From assembly GCF_033807715.1 (NCBI RefSeq), contig NC_084590.1, positions 36,359,505 to 36,423,504 of the forward strand: DNA of 64,000 bases, read 5' to 3'. The DNA is from Cololabis saira (taxonomy: Eukaryota > Chordata > Actinopteri > Beloniformes > Belonidae). Below are positions 1 through 11,414 of the stretch, in pieces. The notes beneath the pieces are model-generated. The model was not told where the DNA came from and ran no database searches. It worked only from the letters and a program-made list of their open reading frames with translations. Within the stretch, counting starts at the first letter, position 1; each line of letters opens with the position of its first letter. Made by a program: the position numbers and the translations under genes.

Positions 1-555
1 CCTGTGTTGTCCATATTCTGATTGTGACTCAAACAAGCATGGAAGAGTTTGAGTCGTTGAGATTATTAGAGTATATGCTGGAAAAAGTAGCATTGATATT
101 GTGTTGATAATGTATGTCTGGGAGAAGGAGTTGTGTGCATTCATGCGCCATGAGCTCCACTCATCAGGAAGCCTCCAGGTATTCCACCAATCAAAAAACA
201 CTTGGGGATAAATCTGTCGATTTGCAGTAAGAGTCTTGCCTTGTGAATCTTGATCTTTGTCATCTTCAAATAATCCGGCCCTCTGAGTCACACTGGGTGA
301 AAAGCTGCTCTGGAGACACTCTTTCCTGCATTTCAAAAACCTGAGCACTCGACCATGTGCCAGAGCCATTGAGGAACACTCAAACTTTTCCTTTCTTCGT
401 TTGCAACAAAGCCTGCAATCCATCACTCACTTCCTGTTTGTTCAGCAAGTCAGTTTACACACTTCCTGTATAGTCCAAAGGACTTCCCTCACCGTTCTCT
501 GGGCACACTAAATTCCTTCAACGTTTTGCTTATCTGCTCAGCACACTGTGACACA

Positions 556-558
<3 letters not shown>
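1..558. other. Unassigned AT-rich intergenic DNA
   Basis: I see no gene, repeat family or RNA in this stretch. All reading frames are short and broken. Confidence 0.5.

Positions 559-622
<64 letters not shown>
559..622. repeat. (CA)n microsatellite
   Basis: An uninterrupted run of about 32 CA units. It is a simple dinucleotide repeat typical of fish genomes, and no gene is attached to it. Confidence 0.95.
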
Positions 623-625
<3 letters not shown>

Positions 626-1967
626 TCCCTGAACAAAGCAAGTCATTTATAAACGGTGAACAACTGGCTCGAACCGTCCTGGCCAGAATGGTCTTTTGAG
701 GTACTTTCGAGGAGTCTTACCTTAATGGTGGGCTGGCTGATAGCTTTGCTTCTTGGCAATTTGCAAATGTTCTGCCTCATTTCTGCAACAAAGTGTTCAG
801 GAGATGTTGTAGATTCATTAAACTGGACCAAACAGACTGCTTTAGGATGCTTCTCTGGAACTGGTGCGAGGAATTTTCAGTTCCTGAACTAAGAAATCAT
901 TTTTCTTTTAGCTAACTAACCTACTTTCTATTAAAAATATGGAGTTACCTGTGGGTGATTATAGAATCTTACAACCATCTTCTTCACTATCAGTGGCCTA
1001 GAATGAGTAATAAGATACACACTTCTGCTCGGAGCGTTTGTCTTCCTCCCATGCTCCCCCACCGTCTCGGTGGCGGTCCCTGTATCTGTTGACACTGACG
1101 TATTACCCCCCTGCTGACAGAGCTCTCCAAGTCCAGGCTCCTTTACGTCTCACGTCCATCATATGTTGTCCCTGCAACACTGTGGGTTTTGGGAGCATCA
1201 GGAAGAGCTGCAGGCTTACCAGCACCACCAGCGGCACCTCCAACACGTTCAATTCTGCCTTGCAAAGTCTCTATGAAAACAAAACGGGAAAAAAAGTGTG
1301 CCAAAAACTAGTCCGTGGTGTAAAAGTGCTGATCTTGGGAGTTAATTAGTTAGTAGAAGTGCTGAGGCGGCTCATAAAGCTCAATGTTTCAAATCAGCCC
1401 CAGGATGCACAGTCGTCTGTTATAAATACTCGGGACGGAGGGATGATGCAAGCAATACGCTGCGCGTGACTTTAAAGTTTTGAGAATTTTTATACAGAAA
1501 TACTCAGATGTTTCTCAAATGCTGTTTGTGTTTTAAACATGAGAGGCCACGACTGCTGCTGCCGCTTCAACGCTCAGGTTAAATGCATCAGAGGAGATAG
1601 TGCTACTCCCTTTCCTACACGCTAAAATGTGTCCACGTCAATTATTCAACACCAGAGGCCGGCGGCAAGTGTGCAGAGCGAAAAAAGGCACGCTCAGGAC
1701 GAAACAAGCCGATAGCTGCGAGGATGAAGGTGCAGGCTTATTCAGCGGTGGTGGTGCTGTTATTCAGCGAGTGTCACTGCTTTTGGCTTGAGTGCATGTC
1801 AAGTGGTGCTTTTTGAAGAGACGTGACCTGGCTGCTTTAGGACCAGCACTCAGAGAGACGACCAGTGTACTTCGAGGAAAGGGCACTAACAGACCAAGCA
1901 ACAATGGAACAGGTGGAAGTTAACCAACAGGAAATCTGGGAATGTCTGATTCTTTTTCATAATCTTC
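623..1967. other. Unassigned intergenic DNA
   Basis: No recognisable gene. At 1100-1290 there is a locally GC-richer stretch with overlapping open frames on both strands. One of them follows a pyrimidine tract and AG and is rich in Gln and His, but it matches no family I know and has no clear donor, so I do not call an exon. Confidence 0.4.
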
Positions 1968-2314
1968 TTAAAGGAGCTTGAGGCCGGATTGTGCAAGATT
2001 TATGAAAAAAATCCGTATACATTTTAAGTTTTCTAGTAATAATGTCAGATGAAGCGTTCCAAACCCAAAAGAATGAGCCCTCTAGTGTATCTCTCCTTTG
2101 CCTTGAACAGGCTGTGTGCTGCAAAATGTGCTGCAATTCGGTCCCGAATTTCCCGCGCTGTCCTGCGGATGTGACGTCACATGACGCTGCATGCACGTTC
2201 TCCCCGTTCTCCCGTGCCGGCTTCACTGTTGGCTGCAGTACCCCCAACGGCCGTCGTGGTGAAGGGTGGCGCTAGAGAGTCTCATTTCTTAAAAGGAGCC
2301 TCATGCTCCTTTAA
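1968..2314 (+). mobile_element. TTAA-bounded MITE, copy 1 of 5
   Basis: A 347-bp non-autonomous DNA element. Each end is TTAA followed by the inverted repeat AGGAGCTTGAGG (one end here reads CATGAGG). TTAA duplication points to the piggyBac superfamily, but the usual CCC terminal bases are absent, so the superfamily is an inference. The right end folds on itself as AAAGGAGC-5 nt-GCTCCTTT, a hairpin that the left end lacks. Inside lie a 77-codon plus-strand ORF (2042-2275) and an opposing ORF (1957-2247). It also holds the 14-bp palindrome ATGTGACGTCACAT (2169-2182), which contains a CRE core, and TTTCCCGCG (2149-2157), which resembles an E2F site. There is no transposase. The copy is the same length as the other four, apart from one base. 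Confidence 0.85.
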
Positions 2315-5300
2315 GTGAAAAAAGTCAAACGCTGCTTTAATATCAATAAAGTCCTGATTAAAAGACCCGTAGTTGCAAATATATGCCATGGTTGCAAACA
2401 ACAATCACCGACTTACATGTAAAGTGACCATTTGCGCCTCATCTGTAGTACAGCGCACTTCCACATTAGCTTCTCGCCCTCATGCCTTCATGCACCTTAA
2501 AATTTTATTGATCAGTAAAAATATCACACTATTTCCTCAAACAAGATGGTGTTTTCTCTCCCGATCGGTGGAATTTCTGTAAGCTTTCTGTGAGGGATGG
2601 AGGTGCTTTGTGAACTCTCACAACTTCTGGTGCAGGCCAGGAACAAAAAACTGCGCTCCAAGCAGACATCTCCCAGAGATTAGTTGCATTTTCAAAAACA
2701 ACAAGTCCACAAATCCAGCTGCTCACATTCGAGCCAGAATCCAGATTGTGAAATTCATCAGCCGGAGGAACTGGAGTCATAGGGAGTGATATGCACTTTG
2801 CCTTTGCCTTTGCTGTTTTTTATTTATTCAGGTTCCTCCTGATTGGTGTTTCCATGGCTCCGGCGCTCATCGTTGATTGGTGCAGATTGAGCGGCCAGAC
2901 TTTAAATCCCTGTAAAATCATTGTTGATTGCTCTAAAAAAGTTGAAATGAGTTTAAAACATGAAAGCTGTAACTTTCTGTGTTGGGTGGACGTGCAGACG
3001 ACAGTTGTGATTTAATAGCTCATGAATTTGCAACTCCACATCAACACGAGGAATACCTGGAAGTGAGTGCGCCTCTAAACTGCGCACGGGGATTAAAAGG
3101 TCGAGGTTACTTCTCCTCCCAGTCCTACCGTTCAGGGCTTCACTAGCAGATTTCAGGGAAACAAGGCCCTGCAGGGAAACGCATTAAGGAGCAGAGGTCA
3201 GAGGCCGCCGGACCTCTGTTACCTAAATCCAATTCACATCTGACACATGATGTAAATTTCCACGGGGAGGTGAAGCAGATGAAGATGTGAGTAATTTTCC
3301 TTTTTTGGGCAGTGAGTGTTGTAAGACATATGGTTGTCTCCCCTGATGAAAGTCTTTTTCCTTATGTTACCAAAACCGCAGCGCAGCAGGAGCAGCAGCA
3401 ACAGCAGCAGCAGCAGGGAGGATGGCCTCTACAAGAATAGGCTTCCAGCTGGGGTTAAAGGTTACGGCCCTCCCTGCCAGTCACAGCTCAGCAGTTTCAG
3501 AAGACTGCATCCATCTGCAAGCTGAAATCAAACCAGCATCTCATGTTACAACTCTCCAGTCTCCCTCCCTGCTCTCCATTGTTCAAACCTTTTTCGTGTA
3601 ACAGGAGCCAGGAGAGTTGCTGGTTTTAAGATGAATCTGCTCCTCTCAGTTTTCCTGCAGAGACGTTTGCTGTTGATGATATAACACGAGGCGCCGGTGG
3701 TCCGCAAATCTCGCTCAGGGTGTTTGGATCACTCTGACAAAAGACGGATTAAATCACAGACAGGAATGAGTCACCCTCTTCTACCTGTCATCTGTCTTTA
3801 TTTCTTATGTCACCGTGGAGCTCACGAAGACAGCTCACGGTCGTCACACGTCAGTGCCTTTCCTCCTCAGCTGTCTTAAATGCTCGGCCGACATATTTAT
3901 ATAGACTCAAGGCCATTACAACTTGATTGCATTAATTTCTCAACACCTTTTGACATTTTGCTTGCTGGGGTGATCGCCGTGTGCGGGCAGCTCTCTCGTG
4001 CACCAGAGATTCCCTCCAAGAGTAGGAGGATATGTTCTTTTACCTCATAACTTCAAAACAATTAATCTGCTCAGAGGAGTCTTCCCTTGCTATCTCAGGG
4101 CACAGTACATGCATTTTAAAAGAGTTTCGGTCAGTAGGTGTCAGTAGATAATGATTTATCTGAGATAATGATTTATTATTTAGATAATAATTTGCTTTCT
4201 GTCAGAGGGGTTAAAAGACGTGCTACTTCTATGGACTGCATTACAAGACTTTATAGTATTTTGCAGTCAACAACACCGTTATCTAAGACCAAAACTCTGG
4301 ACATGTGCATGAACCTACATGACCTTATGACGTCTAAACATTATGAGCTTCATAAATGAAGAGCTGTTGTACTGAATTTAACTTTAACGTGTAGTACATT
4401 TGTAAATATCTCATGATTAGGGTTTTCTGTAGCGTTTTGAGTTTTATTTCTTGTGTTTTACTTGGTTCTTGTATTTGTGACCTGTTTACTGTTTTTATTT
4501 TAAAATGCTGTGTCCTTGGATTTAGTTCACTCTTGACTTCCCATGATCCTGATTGTTTGCACTTGTGTCTTATCAGCCCCAGTGAGTATATATTGTCTTG
4601 TCTTTCCCGTCCTACCTGCTGGTCTGTTTGTCTCACACGCTCATCCATTTGTCTGTTTGCATTTGTTTACATCAGCTTTTGGATTTTCTTTGCTTTGTTT
4701 AAGGGATTTTTTGTACAATGTTTTTTGGTTTCCTGCTTGAGCTGTGCTTTTTGTTGAAATTACAGACTTTATGTTACTCATATGGATCGGCTGCATGTGG
4801 GTCTTCTTAATTCACCGCGAGACAAATCAGAATTCAGTTACCAGAGTCAACAAAAAAAATGTTATTCTGTAAATGTACAGAAAGATAAGACATCCAAGGG
4901 AGTTTTTTTTATCCATCCATCCATTATCTATATTGACTTATTAAATTCTCAAGATAAATTGGTGGTTATTTTTCAGACTTTTCATCTACAACTTAAAGGG
5001 TTGATTTTGCATGTAAGAAAAAGAAGAAAAAAAACGTTGGGGAAAGATAACATACTGTCATGGTCTATGGCTTTAGTTAGCGTGTGTTTGTTGTTTGTTT
5101 ATTATCTATCTTTTCCTTTGGATTTTCATTCTTTCATCTCAGTAGTTCATGCTTTATTATTTCTCCTGTCTGTGCTTCAAGGGTTCAGTTACTGCCCTGC
5201 ATCACATTAATTATCTCCATCATTTCTGCACCTCAGTGAAGGATCCTCATCTTCTTTACTGGATTGTTTTCTGTTTGTTTGCATCAGCTCGGGTTTCTGC

Positions 5301-6657
5301 TCTCTAAGTTCCTTGTTTGGGTGTGTGTCTGCCGGCTGTGAGTCTGCATCCCGGTCGTCTCTGATCTGTACACATTCCTGACGCACACTACAGGAGGACG
5401 GGATCATGTGGGCGTTTTTGTTATAAAACAAATGCGGGCACAGTCTGAGGGGGTCCACGTTATGTGAAATCTGTTATCACAATGAGTGGCTAAAGTTACT
5501 GTAAAGTCACCTTTATAGTCACACCTTTATAGTATGCAACAATGGAAAACCCATGATGCTAAAATGAGCCGGAATTGTGTTTTAGTCACAAAGCAATAAA
5601 TCAAAGGCCTGTACAACTGGCTTCTTGATTGGTTGGATGAAGAAACCATTCAACTTGTCAAGGTGATATCCACATTTCCGAAAAATGACCCACATCAATT
5701 TAAGAGTGTTTCTGGAAAGTCTATTCGCTTTCAGTACGGAGAAGCATTATACAGTAAAGAGACATCCTTCTAGTTACCATCTGTTTTCTTATTTTTATGC
5801 TGCACACTATGAACTGCTGCAGAAGATTAAGACATGAATTATATCTGAAGTCTTCTCTTCATGATTTGCTTTCCAGACTAAAGGTGTGCCCCTCCCACAT
5901 CCTCCATATGTACATCCAGTTAGTGTCAGAGACGTACATGGCTTGATAACACAGCGCTCACATACCACAGCATGGCCTGGGTGTATCTGAAGGAACACAC
6001 TGGAAACGTGAGACGTTCTTGCTGACGTACTCGTTCGGGGAACAGCAGCGTTACATATTGTGCAGCCTCGGTGACTGAGATAACACATCATTATCTATTT
6101 TCAGCTGGCTTCACTGAACCAATCTGTCATTCTGCATGCAGCTTGCAGATGTGTAGGAGAGGTTACAGACAGTTTGTCTCGCTTTGTATTGTTGCAGAAT
6201 AAACTTACTATGCTTTGCCATCATTTTACCCACATGAAAATAAATACATATTGTTAAATTTGTGGCTAAAGTTTCAAAAACTTGAAACTCTGTTTCCGAT
6301 TCATATCCTGAGTTTGCATCGGTTTCTTTAAAATATGGCAACAATAAAATGATGCCCTGTTTGATAAAATAACTACAGTACATAAAATATTGCCGAGTTC
6401 AACTAAATTGACTTTATATATATATCATTTGGGGCTTTCAAATGGTTATTTAAGGTGATTAAAACTTGCTTTGATGTGTTTTTATTGTGTCTTGTCCAGC
6501 TCTTTTTTTCATCTTTTTGACATTATGGAGATAGATACAGACACTTGTATAACTAAGAAATACACAATCACAAGCGATGGATAATAATAAGCAAAGAGTG
6601 ATATGACACTTCAGCTGGCTCTCAGTTTAGCTTTTAACATGTGTGTCCAACCACCTC
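2315..6657. other. Unassigned intergenic DNA with repeat traces
   Basis: No gene recognised. A short CAG/CAA-rich run lies at 3380-3420. An ATCCATCC tail at 4910-4925 looks like the end of an old retroposon. T-rich stretches at 4410-4760 and 5060-5400 share vocabulary (short TTTG and TCTTGT words) and could be decayed copies of one repeat, which I cannot name. The remainder is AT-rich with short broken frames. Confidence 0.35.
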
Positions 6658-7005
6658 TTAAAGGAGCTTGAGGCCGGATTGTGGCAAGATTTATGAAAAA
6701 AATCCGTATACATTTTAAGTTTTCTAGTAATAATGTCAGATGAAGCGTTCCAAACCCAAAAGAATGAGCCCTCTAGTGTATCTCTCCGTTGCCTTGAACA
6801 GGCTGTGTGCTGCAAAATGTGCTGCAATTCGGTCCCGAATTTCCCGCGCTGGGCTGCGGATGTGACGTCACATGACGCTGCATGCACGTTCTCCCCGTTC
6901 TCCCGTGCCGGCTTCACTGTTGGCTGCAGTACCCCCAACGGCCGTCGTGGTGAAGGGTGGCGCTAGAGAGTCTCATTTCTTAAAAGGAGCCTCAAGCTCC
7001 TTTAA
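6658..7005 (+). mobile_element. TTAA-bounded MITE, copy 2 of 5
   Basis: 348 bp, same orientation and structure as the copy at 1968. Terminal repeats AGGAGCTTGAGG/CCTCAAGCTCCT match perfectly and TTAA is present on both sides. The 77-codon ORF (6733-6966) and the antisense ORF are intact. The CRE core TGACGTCA is at 6863-6870. The right-end hairpin is present. Confidence 0.87.
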
Positions 7006-9228
7006 GTCTACTTATATTCAGTATTAATATTGTTTTTTTTTTTCATTTTTAGAAAACAAAAATACATAATAGATAATTAATGACATTTCAGGAACGAAAC
7101 TGTTTCCTGTCTTTTTCTTTGTGCTAATCGAATTAAGCTAAATGTCCATATTTACCCCTGGGCTGTAGTAATCTTCTTATCCAATGCTTTACAATGAGAC
7201 AAATCAGCATATTTCCCAGATGGGTAATCATTTTTGTAAGGCAATTGCTTCTGGGATTATTTCCACTGCCACAGTACACAGCAGGGAATACTGTCATTTC
7301 AAGTGTGGGACTTAAAAACTGTAATTTTACAGGTTTTCTTTCCAGAATCAATTCATTCCAGTTTATGGAGACAAAAAGTTTTTTCCCCAATCACAAGAGA
7401 GAGTTTTCTTTTTCTTTTTTCCTATTTTCATTAGTGACTCAGTTCAAGTGACCTTCAGCTTGTGTGGTTGAATGTCTGTAAACATAATCATCAGTACCGT
7501 AACTTTAAAGGCTCAGTCTAGAAAACTGGACAGTTACACTCCTGAAACAGCCTTATCATCTCAGTGAACTCATATGGGAGTTTCACTAGACCCCCTTTCT
7601 TTAATCTTATTTGACCTTAAAAGTTGGTGATAAAAGTGGGAGAGCACCTTGTAGATTCAGCACCATTGTACGCAGACTGTGGGATCGCAGCCAAGCTTTC
7701 TGAAAATGAAGAAAAACTCAGATCTTGTGCTGATAAATGGTTTCGCTGGTTTATCATTGATGCAACCTATTGAACCTGGTTTAATATTTAATGTGAGAGA
7801 TGACATCCATTTGAATGGAATGTGTGAGTCATGGTATTGATGTGGGACACTGGAGTTAATGCAGTATGTATGAAGTTAAAAATTAAAATACAAACGTGCA
7901 AGAATGTGCACAAAACAACGTGATGTTTTCAAGAGCAACAGGGATAATAATGTCATTAATATGATGCTACGATAAGAAATCTGCTCTTTTTCTTTCTTCT
8001 GCTGGCAATGTTTTTAAACTACACTATAATATGAAAATGTAACAGTCCAGCACAGATGTTGTGTTTTATGAGATCAGTTTGCACATTTTTCCCATCCCTC
8101 AGCTTCGGTGAACTTTCATCCGTTTGCCATGGTTTCAGTTTATTATATGGGATTGGATATGTCTTTTTTACTTGTATTTGTCTTTCCAAACACTGTACAC
8201 CAGAGGTCCACATCATGTTTAATGTTGTACACGTGTGAAATGTATTTTCTGTCTGCAAACAACGACTGTAGCGCATTTAGAAACTGCGTGAAAGCGCGTT
8301 GAGTCCACAACTGTCTGCAAACTCATATAAGCCATGAATGAGCCTTTCATTTGTTTCCAGATGCCACTTCTTAACACCACACATCACAAGAGCTGGGTTT
8401 TCACCAAGTGCAGAGTAAATATTGAACTTTTACCAGACCCTGGACTACAAATGAGTGCTAATTTTGCTCTGAATCTGCTGGATGTGCAAACAAACATCTG
8501 TTTCCTATGAAATCAGTGTTCTGTGCCACAATGGGTGTCAAATTCCTGCAGCATTCCTCAGAACGCTTTACAACAGCAGCCTCGACTTCAGTAAACGACA
8601 CCTTACTGCAACAACAAGTCTTAAATGTATGTTGTGTTTACAGAGAAAACATAGCGAGACTCCCTAACGGACCAGTCACTGCCCGGCCAGGATGTGGTGG
8701 ACGTTACATCGGTGAGCTGCCACTTACGGGCCGGTTAATCCACTCCACATGCTTGAAACTAGACACAATGAAAATTGAGACACAACTGGGCAGATAAAGA
8801 TTTATGTGATGGAAGACTCCCCAGTGGCCTATCAATATAACACAGCGTTGCTTGATGGACAGTCCCCCCCCGAACAAACTGCAGCCGATCTGAGCTGGCA
8901 CACAGGATACAGCTCAGCATCACAGCAGCCACGGTTCAGCCTCATTAACACATAATTTTGTTTATTTCATTCAGAGGATTTCTGTTTTTCTTTGGTTGAA
9001 ATTGGTGGTACTCGGTTGGAAAAATTGTATTGCTGTGGATTTGTATCTGAATTTGAAACAAAAGTACGGTGGACAATAGTTGTTCTGTTTATTTGCCCAA
9101 AGAAGCAAAGCCCATGAAAGAGAGTTTAACTATTAATCAAAATGTTATTTTATGCAAATGTTATTCACTAGTTCATTTAAAGTATGTTAAAACAGCACAA
9201 AGGATTTTTTCTACGTTACATTAGTACA
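7006..9228. other. Unassigned intergenic DNA
   Basis: Nothing recognised beyond short broken frames and T-rich tracts. No splice-bounded conserved ORF was seen. Confidence 0.45.
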
Positions 9229-9450
9229 TTGGATGCCCCTGGACGCCTCCCTAGGGGGGTGTTCCAGGCATGTCCCACCGGGAGGACACGCTGGACACAC
9301 TGGGGAGAGAGGTCTCTCGGCTGGCCCGGGTACACCACACACTCCCCTCGGAAGAGCTGGAGGAAGTGTCTGGGTTGAGGGAAGTCTGGCCATCTCTGCT
9401 TAGACTGCTGCCCCATCCACTGGGCCCCGGATCCAGCGGATGAAATTATA
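9229..9450 (+). mobile_element. LINE 3' terminal fragment
   Basis: The stretch reads GGATGCCCCTGGACGCCTCC, then GTTCCAGGCATGTCCCACCG, then GGAAGAGCTGGAGGAAGTG. This is the familiar 3' end of a fish non-LTR retrotransposon, coding for the end of the reverse transcriptase ORF (a ...PEELEEV...SLLRLLP... pattern). The frame is broken and the element is 5'-truncated. Recognition is from memory of the family; the exact clade is not assigned. Confidence 0.65.
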
Positions 9451-9714
9451 TGAATAAAAATGACTGGACCTTCACGCATATTGGGGGACCAACTGAGCTC
9501 AAAGGTTTTAGACAACATTAGACAACATTATTTGGCTTTGCAAAACAATATAAGTCCCTGTAATTTTTTGTTGAAAAGATCAATTGTTTTAGAGTTGTAA
9601 CCGTGATGGACGAAAGAAAAAAAATTATAAAACCTTGTTTCCTGATGAGATGTCAAATCTGTCAGATGCTGGTGCAAAGTGTTCGGCACTTTTGTCTGTT
9701 TGGACAGTTTTGAC

Positions 9715-9870
9715 AGGTTTGCTTGTTCTCTTCATGTTTGTGGAAGTGTTCTAAAGGCACTCCAGCTTCCTCCCACAGTCCAAGAACATGTATGTCAAGT
9801 CAAGTGGTTATTAGAAATGACCCCCGTAGGAGTGAATGTGATTGTGCATCCAGTTATTTGTCTGTAGTTG
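9715..9870 (+). mobile_element. Degraded V-SINE-like fragment
   Basis: Contains the core words CTCCAGCTTCCTCCCACAGT and a GTAGGAGTGAATGTGA segment, as found in the central and 3' part of vertebrate V-SINE-type repeats. It lacks the tRNA-like head. It is opposite in orientation to the copy starting at 9955. Confidence 0.6.
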
Positions 9871-9954
9871 TTGTTGTTCAGTTTATTTAGACGATAGATA
9901 TTCATGAACACTACATTTAAGCAGTTTAAATACACCGGGTTTAGCAGAAATGCT

Positions 9955-10226
9955 AGTTTCCACCCGCAGTCCCCACAAACAACCATACACACTCACACCT
10001 ATGGGCAATTTAGAATGATCAATTTACCTAGCATGCATGTTTTTGGACTGTGGGAGGAAACTGGAGTACCCGGAGGAAACCCACGCAAGCACGGGGAGAA
10101 CATGCAAACTCCACACAGAAAGACCCTGCTGGGCCTGGGAGTCGCCGGGAAGGTCCCCGGGAGTCGAACCGGGGACCTTCTTGCTGTGAGGCAACAGTGC
10201 TAACCACTAAGTCACCGTGCTGCCTA
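9955..10226 (-). mobile_element. V-SINE-like tRNA-derived SINE
   Basis: Read on the minus strand, the head carries a pol III box A-like TTAGTGGTTAGC and box B-like GGTTCGACTCC, about 36 bp apart. These are followed by the conserved body with GTGTGGAGTTTGCATGTTCT, GGTTTCCTCCGGGTACTCCA and CACAGTCCAAAAACATGCAT. This matches the vertebrate V-SINE/DANA-like architecture. It is retroposed by a LINE in trans and codes for no protein. Confidence 0.8.
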
Positions 10227-11126
10227 GTAGTGTCATTGTTGTTGATATTAACTTGTGTTCCATCTTCCCTGAAGGTGCTTCTGTTTTGTTGTTGTTGCTA
10301 TTGTTCTCTCCTCTTTCCTGTCCTCTCAACCCCCAACTGGTCGAGGTAGTTGGCCAACCTTCCCTGATTCTGGTTCTGCCAGAGGTTTCGACCTGTGAAA
10401 GGTGAATTTTTCTTTTCCACAGTTGCCTGGTGCTTGCTCAGGACCAGGGATTCTATCGAAGAAAAGTTGTTGTTATTTTATTGGCTTTTTATTGGGATAG
10501 GCGGGTATAGATATTTGATGGATGAATGGAAAAATCTGTTGCTCTTTGGGCACTAGACACAGTATACATTGTTAAATGCATACTGTTCAGTGTAAGTGAG
10601 GAGCAAATGATAAATGAAGCAAAGGAGAACCAGCTGCCTCTTAGATGGTATCCAAGTCACGTCCCATGTCTGTGGGTCATGGCACCGTGGTATTTGTTGA
10701 TAAGTGAGCACTGCAAAACAATCTTCCGAGTTTCAGTCCCATTAGTCCAAGCGTTATGGGCAGATACATCGCAAGATGAGGCTGAGAAGCATTAAAGTCA
10801 AAAAACAATGGTAACAGAATGAGTTGAAAATCATCCCAAACAATCCCTAACTCGTAGTTCGTGTTTGACTAAGTGGAATGAGGATGTGTCAGTAAAAACT
10901 TTCAAACAGTCAATTGTGTCAGGTCAGGCATGTGACCAGTGTCACACAGGGTGGGGTAGGTAATAATAATGAAGACCGGGTGGAGGACAACGATGTCATA
11001 TTCTCTGCGGACATCTCCACCTCCTTGGAGCGTGTTGAGCAGTCCTTCAGAGAGACAGACGGAGCACAAGTGGAGCCACAGCCGTGGGGCCAAATACGGC
11101 GCCAGCCCAGCTCACACTCAGCACCA

Positions 11127-11130
<4 letters not shown>
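10227..11130. other. Unassigned DNA with a possible SINE/LINE tail
   Basis: GGATAGGCGGGTATAGATAT at about 10494-10513, followed by GATGGATGAATGG, resembles the GATAAGCGG...(TGGA)n tail of fish retroposons. No gene was found in the rest. Confidence 0.4.

Positions 11131-11194
<64 letters not shown>
11131..11194. repeat. (CA)n microsatellite
   Basis: About 32 CA units, uninterrupted. Short open frames on both strands here are only translations of the dinucleotide run. Confidence 0.95.
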
Positions 11195-11198
<4 letters not shown>

Positions 11199-11350
11199 CA
11201 CGCACCCATCCCTGAATGTCCCAAATTGCTGTTGTGTGGCCACACTGAAGAGTTTGTTTTTCACATGTCATGCATGTAGACAAGAGGTCAGAGATGATTA
11301 ATATACACTTACCACGCACATTATCCATCTGCATGTACATATGCAGTATA

Positions 11351-11412
11351 TATACACTCAGTACCTTATTAGACATACCAGGCGTGCACTAATAAAGTGG
11401 CCTGTGAGTGTA
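11351..11412. mobile_element. Tc1/mariner-type short remnant
   Basis: TATACACTCA on the left and TGAGTGTATA on the right bracket about 60 bp. Inner sequences (CCTTATTAG and CTAATAAAGTGGCC) are also inverted. This is the end sequence of a widespread fish Tc1-type element with a TA target. The interior, including any transposase, is deleted. Confidence 0.6.
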
Positions 11413-11414
11413 TA

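Noticed and set aside
1113..1290. Possible plus-strand exon (pyrimidine tract-AG followed by a Gln/His-rich frame)
   Set aside because: Other frames on both strands are equally open, there is no convincing donor, and no family match.
2042..2275. 77-codon ORF as a host gene family
   Set aside because: It occurs only inside the TTAA MITE copies, with an equally open antisense frame, so it is recorded as part of the element.
10140..10226. A functional tRNA gene on the minus strand
   Set aside because: Boxes A and B are present but no cloverleaf can be completed and a V-SINE body follows. It is a SINE head.
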